12,524 nucleotides of DNA from Defluviitaleaceae bacterium (GCA_009780445.1 WRAA01000032.1:1-12524); one strand, 5' to 3'. Shown: positions 1 to 7,382, counted from the first letter of the stretch. A program made the numbers and translations. The notes: a model not told the origin generated them from the letters alone.

Positions 1-1
1 C

Positions 2-223
2 ACATCGCCGTCCAACGAGTTTTTGTACGGCCTATCACGCCGCAGATTAGACCGGGCGATTATCTCCGCCGTGATAGTAGACGCAAACACCCACGGCGGC
101 ATAAGGATCAGCGCGAGCCAGTCAAGAGTGCGCAGACCAGCCAACTACGAATCCGGCCCGGAGGTGACCAATCGTGAATGGACGATCTTTTGCGCCGACT
201 TGGAGTTTGCCGACAATGCATAG
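2..223 (+). CDS. C-terminal part of probable tail tube protein (partial, start outside window)
   Basis: The reading frame is open from the window edge to a TAG at 221-223 and gives about 73 residues, including NEFLYGLSRRRLDRA, a middle with alternating hydrophobic residues, and the ending REWTIFCADLEFADNA. The ending, with an REWT motif close to the C-terminus, resembles the DUF3277-type tube proteins of myoviruses. The position, directly upstream of the tail chaperone and tape measure, is where the tube gene sits in PBSX-like and P2-like tail operons. The tube protein would form the inner channel of the contractile tail. The N-terminus lies outside the window, so the family call rests on weak C-terminal resemblance plus gene order. 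The tube assignment is therefore likely but not proven. Confidence 0.5.
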   Translation, partial: TSPSNEFLYGLSRRRLDRAIISAVIVDANTHGGIRISASQSRVRRPANYESGPEVTNREWTIFCADLEFADNA

Positions 224-283
224 GTGATTTAGGAGCTGTTTAGAGGTTCTTTTTTTATACGACAAATTTTTAGGAGGTTGTTT

Positions 284-592
284 ATGAAGAAATTGCAAGC
301 AGTTGGTTTTCGGCAGCAGGAGGTTACGGTTGACGGTGTGACCTATGTAATTCAGAAGATACCGTTTAAGAGTTATCTGGAGATGGAGGACCGCTGTACT
401 AGTAGGTACGGCATTCTTCAAAAGATGCCGTATCTGACGGAGCTTTTTAATCACTGTGTCGTCAGCCCAAAGGTCAGCCTTGCCGATTTCGACGATAACT
501 TCGGTGCGGCCAATGATCTGGCAAACGAGGTCGAAAGGTTTCTTAAATCCAAACCTAAGCAGGACGCAGACCAAGAAGAGAGCCAAGGATAA
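284..592 (+). CDS. Tail assembly chaperone, upstream frame (gpG/XkdN-like)
   Basis: This encodes 102 residues if started at the ATG at 284. An AGGAGG at 272-277 sits 6 nt before that ATG, whereas an in-frame TTG at 278 abuts the ribosome site and is unlikely to be used. The protein is small and soluble, with no signal peptide or membrane segment. It has a central helical part (IPFKSYLEMEDRC, MPYLTELFNHCVV) and a charged C-terminal tail rich in K, Q, D and E. Its place between the tube and the tape measure is the universal position of tail assembly chaperones, which coat the tape measure during tube polymerisation. The C-terminus overlaps a second ORF in another frame that continues with chaperone-like sequence, so a frameshifted long form is likely. 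Sequence identity to any named chaperone was not tested. Confidence 0.7.
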   Translation: MKKLQAVGFRQQEVTVDGVTYVIQKIPFKSYLEMEDRCTSRYGILQKMPYLTELFNHCVVSPKVSLADFDDNFGAANDLANEVERFLKSKPKQDADQEESQG

Positions 593-761
593 CTTCATCT
601 TCTGGCGGCTGATATTCGACGGCGGCATGAGCAGGCGCGAAGTCTTTGAGATGTATGAGGATGAACTGCTCGAGGCCGATGCCGCGCTGGACTTGTATCA
701 TGAAAAAGTGGCGCAAGCAATAAAACAAGGCCGGAAAAAGGGGGGCGGCAAGCGTGTCTGA
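456..761 (+). CDS. Downstream frame of tail assembly chaperone (gpT-like extension, probable frameshift product)
   Basis: This frame is open from 438 (after a TGA at 435-437) to a TGA at 759-761. The first half, up to about 585, reads as unnatural sequence because it overlaps the upstream chaperone gene. From about 586 it becomes protein-like: KDNFIFWRLIFDGG, then MSRREVFEMYEDELLEADAALDLY and a basic Lys/Gly-rich end. A GTG at 456 has no good ribosome site. The ATG at 627 is preceded only by GGCGG and would cut off the natural-looking FIFWRLIF part. The best reading is a C-terminal extension of about 56 residues, joined to the 284-592 product by a +1 (or -2) frameshift, as in lambda G/GT-type pairs. 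It overlaps the tape measure start by 8 nt. Independent translation as a small protein is the alternative. Confidence 0.55.
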   Translation: MSSAQRSALPISTITSVRPMIWQTRSKGFLNPNLSRTQTKKRAKDNFIFWRLIFDGGMSRREVFEMYEDELLEADAALDLYHEKVAQAIKQGRKKGGGKRV

Positions 762-3627
762 TGTGCAGAGAGATCTGGCTGTATCCGTCAGCGTCGACGT
801 CGCCTCCGCCGCCCGCGGGCTTGACAGACTGGACAGGCGTGTTGATGATGTACGCGACAACACTCTTGGCATGGGTTCAAACCTTGGCAAGATGGGCTCG
901 ACATTCGAGACGCAGATGTCGGGGCTGGACAAGAGCTTCACGCTGTGGGAGCGCAACTCCGGTGAGTTTGCTACTACGATGGAGCGCAAGCAACGGCAGA
1001 TCGGCCTTGTTACGGATAAGGCTTCCCTGCTTGAAAAAGAAATGGACCGCACCACCGGCGAGCTGGTCGGTGTCACAAGGGAGTTCGGCGAAAATTCGGA
1101 AGCCGCGGGGCGGCTGCAGAATCAGCTGCTGGATCTGCAAATAAGGCAGGCTGATTATAACAGGGAGCTGAAGAACCTACACAGCTTCGACTGGGCGGCC
1201 TTCGACCGTATCGGGCAGGGCTTTACCGATGTCGGCAAGAAGATGACGCTTGGTATCACAACACCGCTGATGGCTGTGGGCGGCCTTGGTCTTAGGACGT
1301 TCGTAGACCTCGAGGACAACTGGGCGGGCGTGCAGAAAGTCACATCCGGAACAACCTATGAACTTGAACAGCTGCGGAAGGAAATGCGGTACCTGGTTAC
1401 GTATGCCAATGTTCCCCTGCCTGTCACCGAAATGTACGGCATTGCGCAGGCGGCGGGGCGTTTGGGCATAGAGCTGGACAATGTAAAGGGTTTTGCCCAA
1501 ACCACGGCCATGCTGGGTACCGTAACAAACATGACGGCGGAGCAGGCCGCCACAGATATGGCGCAGTTCGCTACGGTCATGCAGATGCCGCAGGAACGCT
1601 TTGAACAACTTGGCGCGGTCTTGGTTGGCCTTGGAAACAACATGGCCACCACCGAGAGCGACATCATGCGCATGGGCGCACGCCTCACCGGTGCCGGCAA
1701 GACGGTCGGGCTTGCGGAGGCCGAAGTTCTGGGCTTCGCGGCCGCATTTTCATCCCTTGGCATTAACGCCGAAGCCGGCGGCACGGCCTTTACAACAGTC
1801 ATGCTGTCGATGCAGGATTCCATCTTCAACATGACCACCGAAGGCGACGACCGCCTTAAAACCTTCGCAAGAGTGGCCGGCGTAAGCGCGGACGAGTTCG
1901 CCCATAAGTTTGAAACAAACGCTTCCGGCGCGATCATCTCATTTGTCGAAGGTCTGGGAAGTCTGACCGAAGCAGGCTACAACACCAACGAGATCTTCTC
2001 CGAGCTGGGCTTTAACGGCGTAAACGTGCAGGACATCCTGCGCCGTGGCGCAGGTGCCGGCTACACCCTGCGAAACGCCATTGAACTGGCGAACACTTCT
2101 TGGGAGGAAAACACGGCTCTGACGGAGGCCGCGGGAAAACGTTACGACACCACGGCGGCACAGATTCAGGTGTTCAGGAACCGACTGACACTGCTGAGCG
2201 ACAAGATCGGGTCAGACCTACAGCACCAATTCCGCGGGCTGATCGACATCGGCAACCGCGCTCTGAGTTGGATGTCAGATCTGGACGACCGTACACGCCG
2301 TATAGTCGTAAGCATGGGCATGGTTGCGGCGGGCATCGGGCCGGTGCTTCTTGGTATCGGCGCAGGCATAAAGGTTGTTAAGCAGATGCATGACACCATC
2401 GGCCAACTGCAAACAGGTGTGCGCGGATTCAAGGCCGCGTTTGGCGGCGGCAAGGCCATCGGCCTCCTGATGTCGCCCGTGGGCAAGGCCGTTCTTGCTG
2501 TTGGCGCGCTTGTTGCCGTTGGTGTTATCCTGCACAGAAACTGGAGCAGGATCGGCGATTGGTTCGAGAACAGATTCCCCGGAGCATTTGAAACCGTTAC
2601 GAGTGTAATGGACGGGGTTCGCAGCTTCATATCGGACAACATGGGCAGCATCACAGGTGTTTTCAGCGGCTTTACAGACTTCGTGTCAGGCATATTCACA
2701 GGAGACTTGGAGCTTGCGTTTGGCGGCCTGGGCGAAGTGTTCGCGGGTGGGTTTGACCTTCTCGGGAACCTTGCCATGCTTGGGTTCGGTGCCATCTTCG
2801 GATTCTTTGAAACACTTATCGCGCCGCTTGAGTATCGTTTTCCGTTTGTGTTCGGCGTTCTTTCCGACACGCTGGGCATCTTTAAGGATACTGCCGCCGT
2901 TATAATAGGCGGGGCGAAGCAGATCTTCGGCGGGCTTATTGAATTTGTCGCGGGCGTGTTCACGGGAAACTGGGAGCGTGCGTGGGGCGGCGTTGTGGAT
3001 GTTTTCGGCGGGATATTCGGCTCGCTGGGCGCAGTGGTCAAGGCTCCCATGAACGCCGTCATCAGCATCATAAACCGCGCAATCAGCAACATAAACGGCA
3101 TAAGTGTGGACATCCCAAGCTGGGTTCCCGGCATCGGCGGCCGCAACTTCGGCGTGGAGATCCCCACGATACCTATGCTTGCCAAGGGTACCCATAATCA
3201 CGTCGGCGGTCCCGCAATCGTAGGCGAACAGGGGCCGGAGCTGGTGTTTATGCCGCGCGGCTCGCAGGTCATCCCCAACAAGGAATCAATGGGAATGTTG
3301 CGTGTTGCGGACAGATCTCCGCAAGTAAGGCACAGCACTACCTCACTCGGAAGATCAAGCAGACCGCAATCTTCCGACGACTACAACATCAACAAGTTTG
3401 ACGGCAATGCAACAGGCTCTAAACACCGGCCGTCACAGGGTCTGTTTGGCAAGATCGAAATAATCATCCAGAACCTGACCATCGGCGGCGACGTTGATCT
3501 GTCCGAAAGTAGGATAACACGAATAAAAGACGAGCTTATTGCCCTGCTCAAGGATGCTTTCGGCGACTTCTGGGAAGATGAGTGGTACAAGCTGAGCCTG
3601 AAGTATCCTAACCTTACAGAAACTTAG
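754..3627 (+). CDS. Tail tape measure protein (TP901/XkdO-like)
   Basis: This 957-residue protein should set tail length and be ejected through the tube during infection. Residues 1-150 are heptad-rich and likely coiled coil. Residues about 150-400 resemble the TP901-type tape measure core, with LGITTPLMAVGGLGLRTFVD near its start and glycine/alanine-rich helices after it. Hydrophobic helices lie near residues 517-540 and 577-597, with another hydrophobic stretch near 663-690. Two related segments, FSGFTDFVSGIFTGD at residue 637 and FGGLIEFVAGVFTGN at residue 725, form an internal duplication with an 88-residue period. Near the C-terminus, VGGPAIVGEQGPELVFMPRG is a motif very common in tape measures. 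The GTG start at 754 follows a GGGGGCGG run and overlaps the chaperone stop, suggesting translational coupling. At the usual 1.5 angstrom per residue the tail would be roughly 140 nm (inference). Confidence 0.95.
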   Translation: MSDVQRDLAVSVSVDVASAARGLDRLDRRVDDVRDNTLGMGSNLGKMGSTFETQMSGLDKSFTLWERNSGEFATTMERKQRQIGLVTDKASLLEKEMDRTTGELVGVTREFGENSEAAGRLQNQLLDLQIRQADYNRELKNLHSFDWAAFDRIGQGFTDVGKKMTLGITTPLMAVGGLGLRTFVDLEDNWAGVQKVTSGTTYELEQLRKEMRYLVTYANVPLPVTEMYGIAQAAGRLGIELDNVKGFAQTTAMLGTVTNMTAEQAATDMAQFATVMQMPQERFEQLGAVLVGLGNNMATTESDIMRMGARLTGAGKTVGLAEAEVLGFAAAFSSLGINAEAGGTAFTTVMLSMQDSIFNMTTEGDDRLKTFARVAGVSADEFAHKFETNASGAIISFVEGLGSLTEAGYNTNEIFSELGFNGVNVQDILRRGAGAGYTLRNAIELANTSWEENTALTEAAGKRYDTTAAQIQVFRNRLTLLSDKIGSDLQHQFRGLIDIGNRALSWMSDLDDRTRRIVVSMGMVAAGIGPVLLGIGAGIKVVKQMHDTIGQLQTGVRGFKAAFGGGKAIGLLMSPVGKAVLAVGALVAVGVILHRNWSRIGDWFENRFPGAFETVTSVMDGVRSFISDNMGSITGVFSGFTDFVSGIFTGDLELAFGGLGEVFAGGFDLLGNLAMLGFGAIFGFFETLIAPLEYRFPFVFGVLSDTLGIFKDTAAVIIGGAKQIFGGLIEFVAGVFTGNWERAWGGVVDVFGGIFGSLGAVVKAPMNAVISIINRAISNINGISVDIPSWVPGIGGRNFGVEIPTIPMLAKGTHNHVGGPAIVGEQGPELVFMPRGSQVIPNKESMGMLRVADRSPQVRHSTTSLGRSSRPQSSDDYNINKFDGNATGSKHRPSQGLFGKIEIIIQNLTIGGDVDLSESRITRIKDELIALLKDAFGDFWEDEWYKLSLKYPNLTET

Positions 3628-3642
3628 AAGGAGGCGGACAAT

Positions 3643-4176
3643 GTGGCGATAGCACCCGTTGCGGTGTTGGAGGATGTGCTGCTGGATGTGGTGGAGGCTG
3701 ACAATCCAAGCCGGACTTATGACGTGACCGACAAAGCCGTGGAGGGCGGCGCGAACATATCTGACCACATGCACGAACGCCCTACTACGTTGACCATTTC
3801 CGGGGTGATTGTGGGGGCGGACGCGTCCACCAGACTGTCCAGGATTATACGCTATCAAACCAACAGGCAGCTTGTCAGCTACACAAACCGCGTAATACAC
3901 ACCAACATGGCCATCACCAACATCGACACCAACCACGGCAGGAAGATTGCCAACGGCCTTAGTTTCAGGATACGCATGAAGCATGTGCGCAGAGCCGCGC
4001 CCATGTTTGCGGAGATAACCGGGGTGCCTCCGTCGGTCGCCACAAAGGCAGCCCATACGCAACATGCCGGGACACAACAGCTTGCACAGACGGACAAGCA
4101 GGCCAACAACAAGGAAGCCGACGCAAGGCTGGCGTACAAATCACGTAACTGGGCAGAGGCAAGCATTTCGGAATAG
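3643..4176 (+). CDS. Dit-like baseplate protein (tail protein with Dit-like N-terminal domain)
   Basis: This encodes 177 residues. Residues about 5-125 form a beta-rich domain with DHMHERPTTLTISGVIVG at 41-58, which matches the pattern of the Dit-like N-terminal domain found after tape measures in myoviruses. Such proteins link the tube end to the hub. After residue 130 the chain turns into a low-complexity tail rich in Ala, Gln, Lys and Asn, possibly an extended or helical arm. The start is a GTG at 3643 with AAGGAGGCGG upstream. An ATG at 3641 overlaps it in another frame and hits a stop after three codons, so the two starts share the bases ATGTG. The gene lies 15 nt after the tape measure. 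A LysM-type hub-associated protein (XkdP) would be the PBSX counterpart by position, but no LysM motif is visible. Confidence 0.7.
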   Translation: MAIAPVAVLEDVLLDVVEADNPSRTYDVTDKAVEGGANISDHMHERPTTLTISGVIVGADASTRLSRIIRYQTNRQLVSYTNRVIHTNMAITNIDTNHGRKIANGLSFRIRMKHVRRAAPMFAEITGVPPSVATKAAHTQHAGTQQLAQTDKQANNKEADARLAYKSRNWAEASISE

Positions 4177-4186
4177 GGGTGGGGCT

Positions 4187-4519
4187 GTGGCTGATTATCA
4201 GTTTGTTCCGATACGGAAGGTCATGATTCCGTATGGGTTTGACATAGTGCTTGGCGGCAGAACATTCGGCTTTGACGTTAAGTACAATGCCATGCGAGAC
4301 TTCTTTACCATCAACTTACTCCGCAACGACAGTTATGTCGTTATCGGCGAGAAAGTCGTCTACGGGCGGGCTCTGTTCTTGAACCAGCAGCACCTTGATG
4401 TTCCAAGGGTGCCGATCATCCCCTATGATCTGTCATTGGGGGAGGATCGTGTTACGTGGGATAATCTTGGGGTGACGGTGTTCCTGTGGCTGCCGAACGG
4501 AGGGCTTTCGGATGTCTGA
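4187..4519 (+). CDS. Baseplate plug protein (Pam3 gp18-like)
   Basis: This encodes 110 residues from a GTG at 4187, preceded by GGGGTGGGG. Earlier in-frame starts from 4064 lie inside the upstream gene. The sequence is a single compact beta-rich domain: IPYGFDIVLGGRTFGFDVKYNA, then FFTINLLRNDSYVVIGEKVVYGRALF, and ending FLWLPNGGLSDV. The pattern of an LGG turn, an FxxxLxYN-like strand, a hydrophobic strand before a polar turn and a G-RxLF strand fits the phage baseplate plug family, named from cyanophage Pam3. That plug sits at the tube-hub junction and is released with the spike. The stop overlaps the hub start by 8 nt. The family call comes from remembered pattern and gene order, not from a search. 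Confidence 0.7.
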   Translation: MADYQFVPIRKVMIPYGFDIVLGGRTFGFDVKYNAMRDFFTINLLRNDSYVVIGEKVVYGRALFLNQQHLDVPRVPIIPYDLSLGEDRVTWDNLGVTVFLWLPNGGLSDV

Positions 4520-5312
4520 TTCCTGGATACGGCAGTGTGAGATAATCGCAGGCGGCAGACGTTTTGGCGGTGATGCCCTTGACGTTGAGTTTAGTGTACC
4601 GTTCGATGATGACGAAGAGCCTGATATCGCAACGGCAACGATCTACAACCTGGCCGAAAGTTCGGTCAACTCTATCCGCAAGGATCAGAGCGTCATCATC
4701 AACGCGGGGTACAGGGGTGATGTCGGCACGATCTTCAAGGGTACGCTGCAAAAGACCGCCACGCGCTGGGTTGGTGTCGACAAGGTTACGGAGCTGACCG
4801 TCGGCGACGGGTCGTTGCAGTGGCAGACCAAGCACGTCAGCGAAGCCTACGGCGAAGGGATCACAGCTTCGGCCATACTTGGAGACCTTACGGGCAGGTT
4901 CGGCCTCGAACTTGGGCGGCTGGAGCTTGTGAACGACCTGACATACCCCACGGGGCGCATTATCGACGCTATGCTCAAGGACGCGGTTACGCAGATTGTG
5001 CGTGAGTGCGGTACCGAGTTCAAGATATCTAAGGGGCGCATCTTCATCATGCCCACGAGCGCGGGAAACCCCACGGGCTTCGTGCTGAACAAGGACACCG
5101 GCCTGATCGGCAGCCCCGAGGTGTTCGAGAAGGAAGAGGACGGCGCAACCTACAAAGGCTTCAAGGCAAGGATGCTGCTTAATCACCGCATCACGGTTGA
5201 CAGCATCATACAAGTGCAGAGCCGTACGGCCAACGGCACGTACAGAGTGCTGAAAGGCCGCCACAGGTGCAGCCGCAGCGACTACTTAACCGAGATCGAG
5301 GTGATGGGATAA
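4512..5312 (+). CDS. Baseplate hub protein (gp27/gpD-like)
   Basis: This 266-residue protein should form the trimeric hub that joins the tail tube to the spike. The N-terminal part has the alternating strands and turns typical of hub proteins (ATATIYNLAESSVNSIRKDQ, then GDVGTIFKGTLQKT). A middle helical segment (GITASAILGDLTGRFGL, MLKDAVTQIVRECGTEF) and a C-terminal strand-rich part follow. The ending RVLKGRHRCSRSDYLTEIEV matches the common hub ending, in which a conserved histidine-containing strand closes the ring. The ATG at 4512 lies inside the plug gene, and the TAA shares its last base with the ATG of the spike gene (TAATG), so hub and spike are probably translationally coupled. At 266 residues it is short compared with the 350-400 of P2 gpD-type hubs, in line with minimal baseplates. 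Confidence 0.8.
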   Translation: MSDSWIRQCEIIAGGRRFGGDALDVEFSVPFDDDEEPDIATATIYNLAESSVNSIRKDQSVIINAGYRGDVGTIFKGTLQKTATRWVGVDKVTELTVGDGSLQWQTKHVSEAYGEGITASAILGDLTGRFGLELGRLELVNDLTYPTGRIIDAMLKDAVTQIVRECGTEFKISKGRIFIMPTSAGNPTGFVLNKDTGLIGSPEVFEKEEDGATYKGFKARMLLNHRITVDSIIQVQSRTANGTYRVLKGRHRCSRSDYLTEIEVMG

Positions 5313-5671
5313 TGGCCTATGCAGACAAGCTCCTGCGGCAGATTTTCGAGGAACACCTGAACAACCTTCATACTTCAATGCCCTGTGAAGTTGTTGAGTA
5401 CTATCCCGACGAGCTGAAAGCTGATGTGCAGCCGCTGTTCAAGCGCAGAAAAGGCGGGCAGACCATGGACTATCCCATGATCGAAAAGGTGCCGGTGGTC
5501 AAGAGTTTGGTCATGTGCGCAGACCCGCAGGGTGAGTGCGAGTGCGGCCATTACTTTGAGCTGGAGCCGGGTCAGGAAGTGCTGGTTTTCTTTGCCGAAC
5601 GCGCGCTGGACTTTGCGGGAGACCGCCGGCACGACATGAGGGACGCTCTGGTCGTCGCGGTGATAAAGTGA
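5312..5671 (+). CDS. Short baseplate spike protein (Gp138 N-terminal domain family)
   Basis: The 119-residue product starts at the ATG at 5312; a GTG at 5267 in the same frame lies inside the hub gene and has no ribosome site. Features of the Gp138 OB-fold are visible: HTSMPCEVVEYYPDELKADVQP (residues 20-41), YPMIEKVPVV (54-63), and LEPGQEVLVFFAERALDF (84-101), followed by a histidine (107) and a terminal strand. These proteins cap the hub and form the central spike that meets the cell envelope. Here the protein ends right after the OB domain, with no beta-helix or needle domain. A cluster C76-x-C78-x-H80 in the loop before the last strands is unusual and could bind metal (inference). The stop overlaps the next GTG by 4 nt (GTGA). 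Confidence 0.75.
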   Translation: MAYADKLLRQIFEEHLNNLHTSMPCEVVEYYPDELKADVQPLFKRRKGGQTMDYPMIEKVPVVKSLVMCADPQGECECGHYFELEPGQEVLVFFAERALDFAGDRRHDMRDALVVAVIK

Positions 5672-6033
5672 CCGGGCGCACATTCCTGCTGCACGACGGC
5701 GACATAACCTTCGACACCGACAAGAACATCATGTTCGTATACGGCGACGACGAGATTGCCCAAGCACTGGAACGAGCCTTCACCACCAACGCGGGGGAAT
5801 GGTTTCTGAACGAGAATCACGGCCTGCGATACCCCGACATACAGGGCAAGAACGGCCTACGGGATGAGATTGTGCAGATGGCTGTAATCAAGACAGCACT
5901 GCAGGATGCCAGGGTACGCGAAGTCATAAGCATTGATATTCAGCGAGACACGGCAAACCGCACGATAGACATAATGTTCACTTGCAGAGTAGACACCGGT
6001 GCGACTATCACCGTGCTGTTCAGATTTAACTGA
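5668..6033 (+). CDS. Baseplate wedge protein, gp25/XkdS-like (DUF2634-type)
   Basis: This encodes 121 residues. After an N-terminal strand region with a GDITF turn comes DDEIAQALERAFTTNAGEWF (26-45), then NENHGLRYPDIQG, a helix containing IVQMAVIKTALQDARVREV, and a final strand pair ending in a hydrophobic VLFRF. The order helix, T-x-x-GEWF, GxxYPDI, long helix, strands is that of the gpW/gp25-DUF2634 wedge family. The T4 homologue gp25 joins wedges to the sheath and hub. The GTG start overlaps the spike stop. The stop codon at 6031-6033 directly abuts the first base of the long palindrome at 6034-6137, so ribosomes finishing this gene run up against that structure. Confidence 0.8.
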   Translation: MTGRTFLLHDGDITFDTDKNIMFVYGDDEIAQALERAFTTNAGEWFLNENHGLRYPDIQGKNGLRDEIVQMAVIKTALQDARVREVISIDIQRDTANRTIDIMFTCRVDTGATITVLFRFN

Positions 6034-6137
6034 TATACGGAACGCCAAGAACATTTTCATCTGCGGAGCCGATTCCGCGATGCTTCACCGCGGAACTCGG
6101 CGACAGCAGATGGAATATGTTTCTGAGCTTCCGTATA
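6034..6137. repeat. 104-nt imperfect palindrome / long RNA hairpin between two wedge genes
   Basis: Outer arms TATACGGAA (6034-6042) and TTCCGTATA (6129-6137) are perfectly complementary. Inside them, 6048-6057 pairs with 6113-6124 with two bulges and one G-U pair. CATCTGC (6058-6064) pairs with GCAGATG (6106-6112). GCCGA (6068-6072) pairs with TCGGC (6097-6101), and TTCCGCG (6073-6079) with CGCGGAA (6089-6095). The loop is 9 nt (6080-6088). Nearly the whole gap is therefore one hairpin. The baseplate J ribosome site (about 6143-6157) lies just outside it. It could be a MITE-like palindromic insertion, since the ends carry TA on both sides, or a regulatory or processing structure in the late mRNA. 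No family was recognised. Confidence 0.75.
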
Positions 6138-6158
6138 ACCGAAAAGAGGTGAAGAGGC

Positions 6159-7382
6159 GTGGCGGACTACGGACTGACACGGCAAGGTTTTAAGCGCAAG
6201 CCATATACACAGCTTATCATAGACAAGATCGAGCGTGCAAGAGATTTGTTTGGCGAAGACATCGAAGTTTCTGACCGAAGTCCGCTGGGTCTCTACATAC
6301 AGTCCGAGGCGTGGGAGGAGTCCAAGCTTTGGGACGAGATGGAGAACGTGTATTTTTCGGCATTTATAGATGATGCCGAAGGGAAGCAGCTGGACGGGCT
6401 TGTTAAGTATATCGGGCTTTTCAGGCGGCCTGCCCTCCACGCCATTGGCTACGTAAAGATCACAGGCCGCGCAGGCAGGGTTGTTGAGCAGGGTACACGG
6501 GTTCGCACGGAGAGCAGTATTGTGTTTCGGGTGACGGGAAGCGTATCCGTCAGTGCCGAAGGGCTGATTATGTTGACGGAAGGCGACGTAGTGCTGGATC
6601 ATAACGGCTTCGGCCTTGCGGGGATACAGGCCGCGGAGCGCGGGCGAACCGGAAACGTAACCGGCGGCAGGATAGACCGTCTGTTCCACCCTGCCCAAGG
6701 CATACACACCATCACCAACCCGGAGCGCACAAGCGGCGGCTTGGAGATCGAAACGGACGAAGAACTGCGCGACCGTTACTACCGTTCGCTGTCGCGCAAG
6801 GGCAAGGCCACAAGAGCCGCCATCGAAGCGGCGATCTTGGAATTGCCGACCGTAAAGGATGCCCTTGTGCTTGAAAACATTACCATGGAAGTTGACGAGT
6901 ACGGCATACCGCCGAAGAGTGTGGCACCGTTTGTGTTCGACGGCAATCCGCAGCAGATTGCCGAAGCGGTGCTGGCTACGAAGTCCGCAGGGATACAGAG
7001 CTACGGCAGTATACTGATATCCATTAACGACAGTCGCGGTTATCCGCACAAGATCGGATATACACGGGCTTCCGATGTCAAGGCCTATGTTGATGTAACC
7101 TTGGTGCGCAACGCAATGTTCAGACCGGGTTATGAGAATGTCATACGGACGGCCGTTATACGCTATATCGGCGGCTTGGACACGGACGGCACAGAGTTCC
7201 GCGGCCTTGGCCTTGGGCAGAGCATTGTACACTCAAGGCTGGTCGCGCTTACCTACGACCAAGGCATTACCGACGCTGTTGTGAAGGTGAGTATCGACGG
7301 CGAAAATTGGGTGGAGAGCAATATAGATCTGCCCATTATGCAGATCGCCGTCACGGACTACACAAGGGTGGTGGTTAAGTGA
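6159..7382 (+). CDS. Baseplate J / gp47-like wedge protein
   Basis: This 407-residue protein belongs to the baseplate J family (P2 gpJ, T4 gp6, Mu gp47, XkdT). The N-terminus LTRQGFKRKPYTQLIIDKIE with a following LFGEDIEVSDRSPLG is the characteristic opening. A central beta region (GRAGRVVEQGTRVRTESSIVF, GRTGNVTGGRID) and the ETDEELRDRYYRSLSRKGKAT segment with ATRAAIEAAI also match. The C-terminal part ends in VVVK just before the next gene. The protein dimerises to form the wedge ring that triggers sheath contraction. The GTG at 6159 is preceded by GAGGTGAAGAGG. The gene is 125 nt from its upstream neighbour, the only sizeable gap in the baseplate block, and that gap is filled by the palindrome. 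Its stop overlaps the next start (GTGA). Confidence 0.9.
   Translation: MADYGLTRQGFKRKPYTQLIIDKIERARDLFGEDIEVSDRSPLGLYIQSEAWEESKLWDEMENVYFSAFIDDAEGKQLDGLVKYIGLFRRPALHAIGYVKITGRAGRVVEQGTRVRTESSIVFRVTGSVSVSAEGLIMLTEGDVVLDHNGFGLAGIQAAERGRTGNVTGGRIDRLFHPAQGIHTITNPERTSGGLEIETDEELRDRYYRSLSRKGKATRAAIEAAILELPTVKDALVLENITMEVDEYGIPPKSVAPFVFDGNPQQIAEAVLATKSAGIQSYGSILISINDSRGYPHKIGYTRASDVKAYVDVTLVRNAMFRPGYENVIRTAVIRYIGGLDTDGTEFRGLGLGQSIVHSRLVALTYDQGITDAVVKVSIDGENWVESNIDLPIMQIAVTDYTRVVVK

Noticed and set aside
224..283. T-run after 249 as a terminator between tube and chaperone genes
   Set aside because: No stem precedes the T-run, and a break here would separate genes normally co-transcribed.
122..628. 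168-codon minus-strand frame starting with a signal-like hydrophobic stretch
   Set aside because: It runs across the tube, chaperone and their gap; both + strand genes have good ribosome sites and context, while this has none.
2166..3185. 339-codon minus-strand open frame inside the tape measure gene
   Set aside because: Pro/Ser/Thr-rich composition is what codon bias of the + strand gene gives in antisense; no motif and no neighbour on that strand.
4452..5264. 270-codon minus-strand frame opposite the hub gene
   Set aside because: Shadow of the hub frame; no recognisable motif.
6034..6137. Palindrome as a rho-independent terminator
   Set aside because: No T-run follows the stem on either side and essential wedge genes lie downstream.
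5999..6193. 64-codon frame through the palindrome as a small protein
   Set aside because: It begins inside the wedge gene, has no ribosome site and its sequence is explained by the palindrome and the two flanking genes.
6057..7232. 391-codon open frame on the minus strand across the baseplate J gene
   Set aside because: It is antisense to a well recognised gene, reads as His/Arg/Cys-rich non-natural sequence and has no domain pattern.
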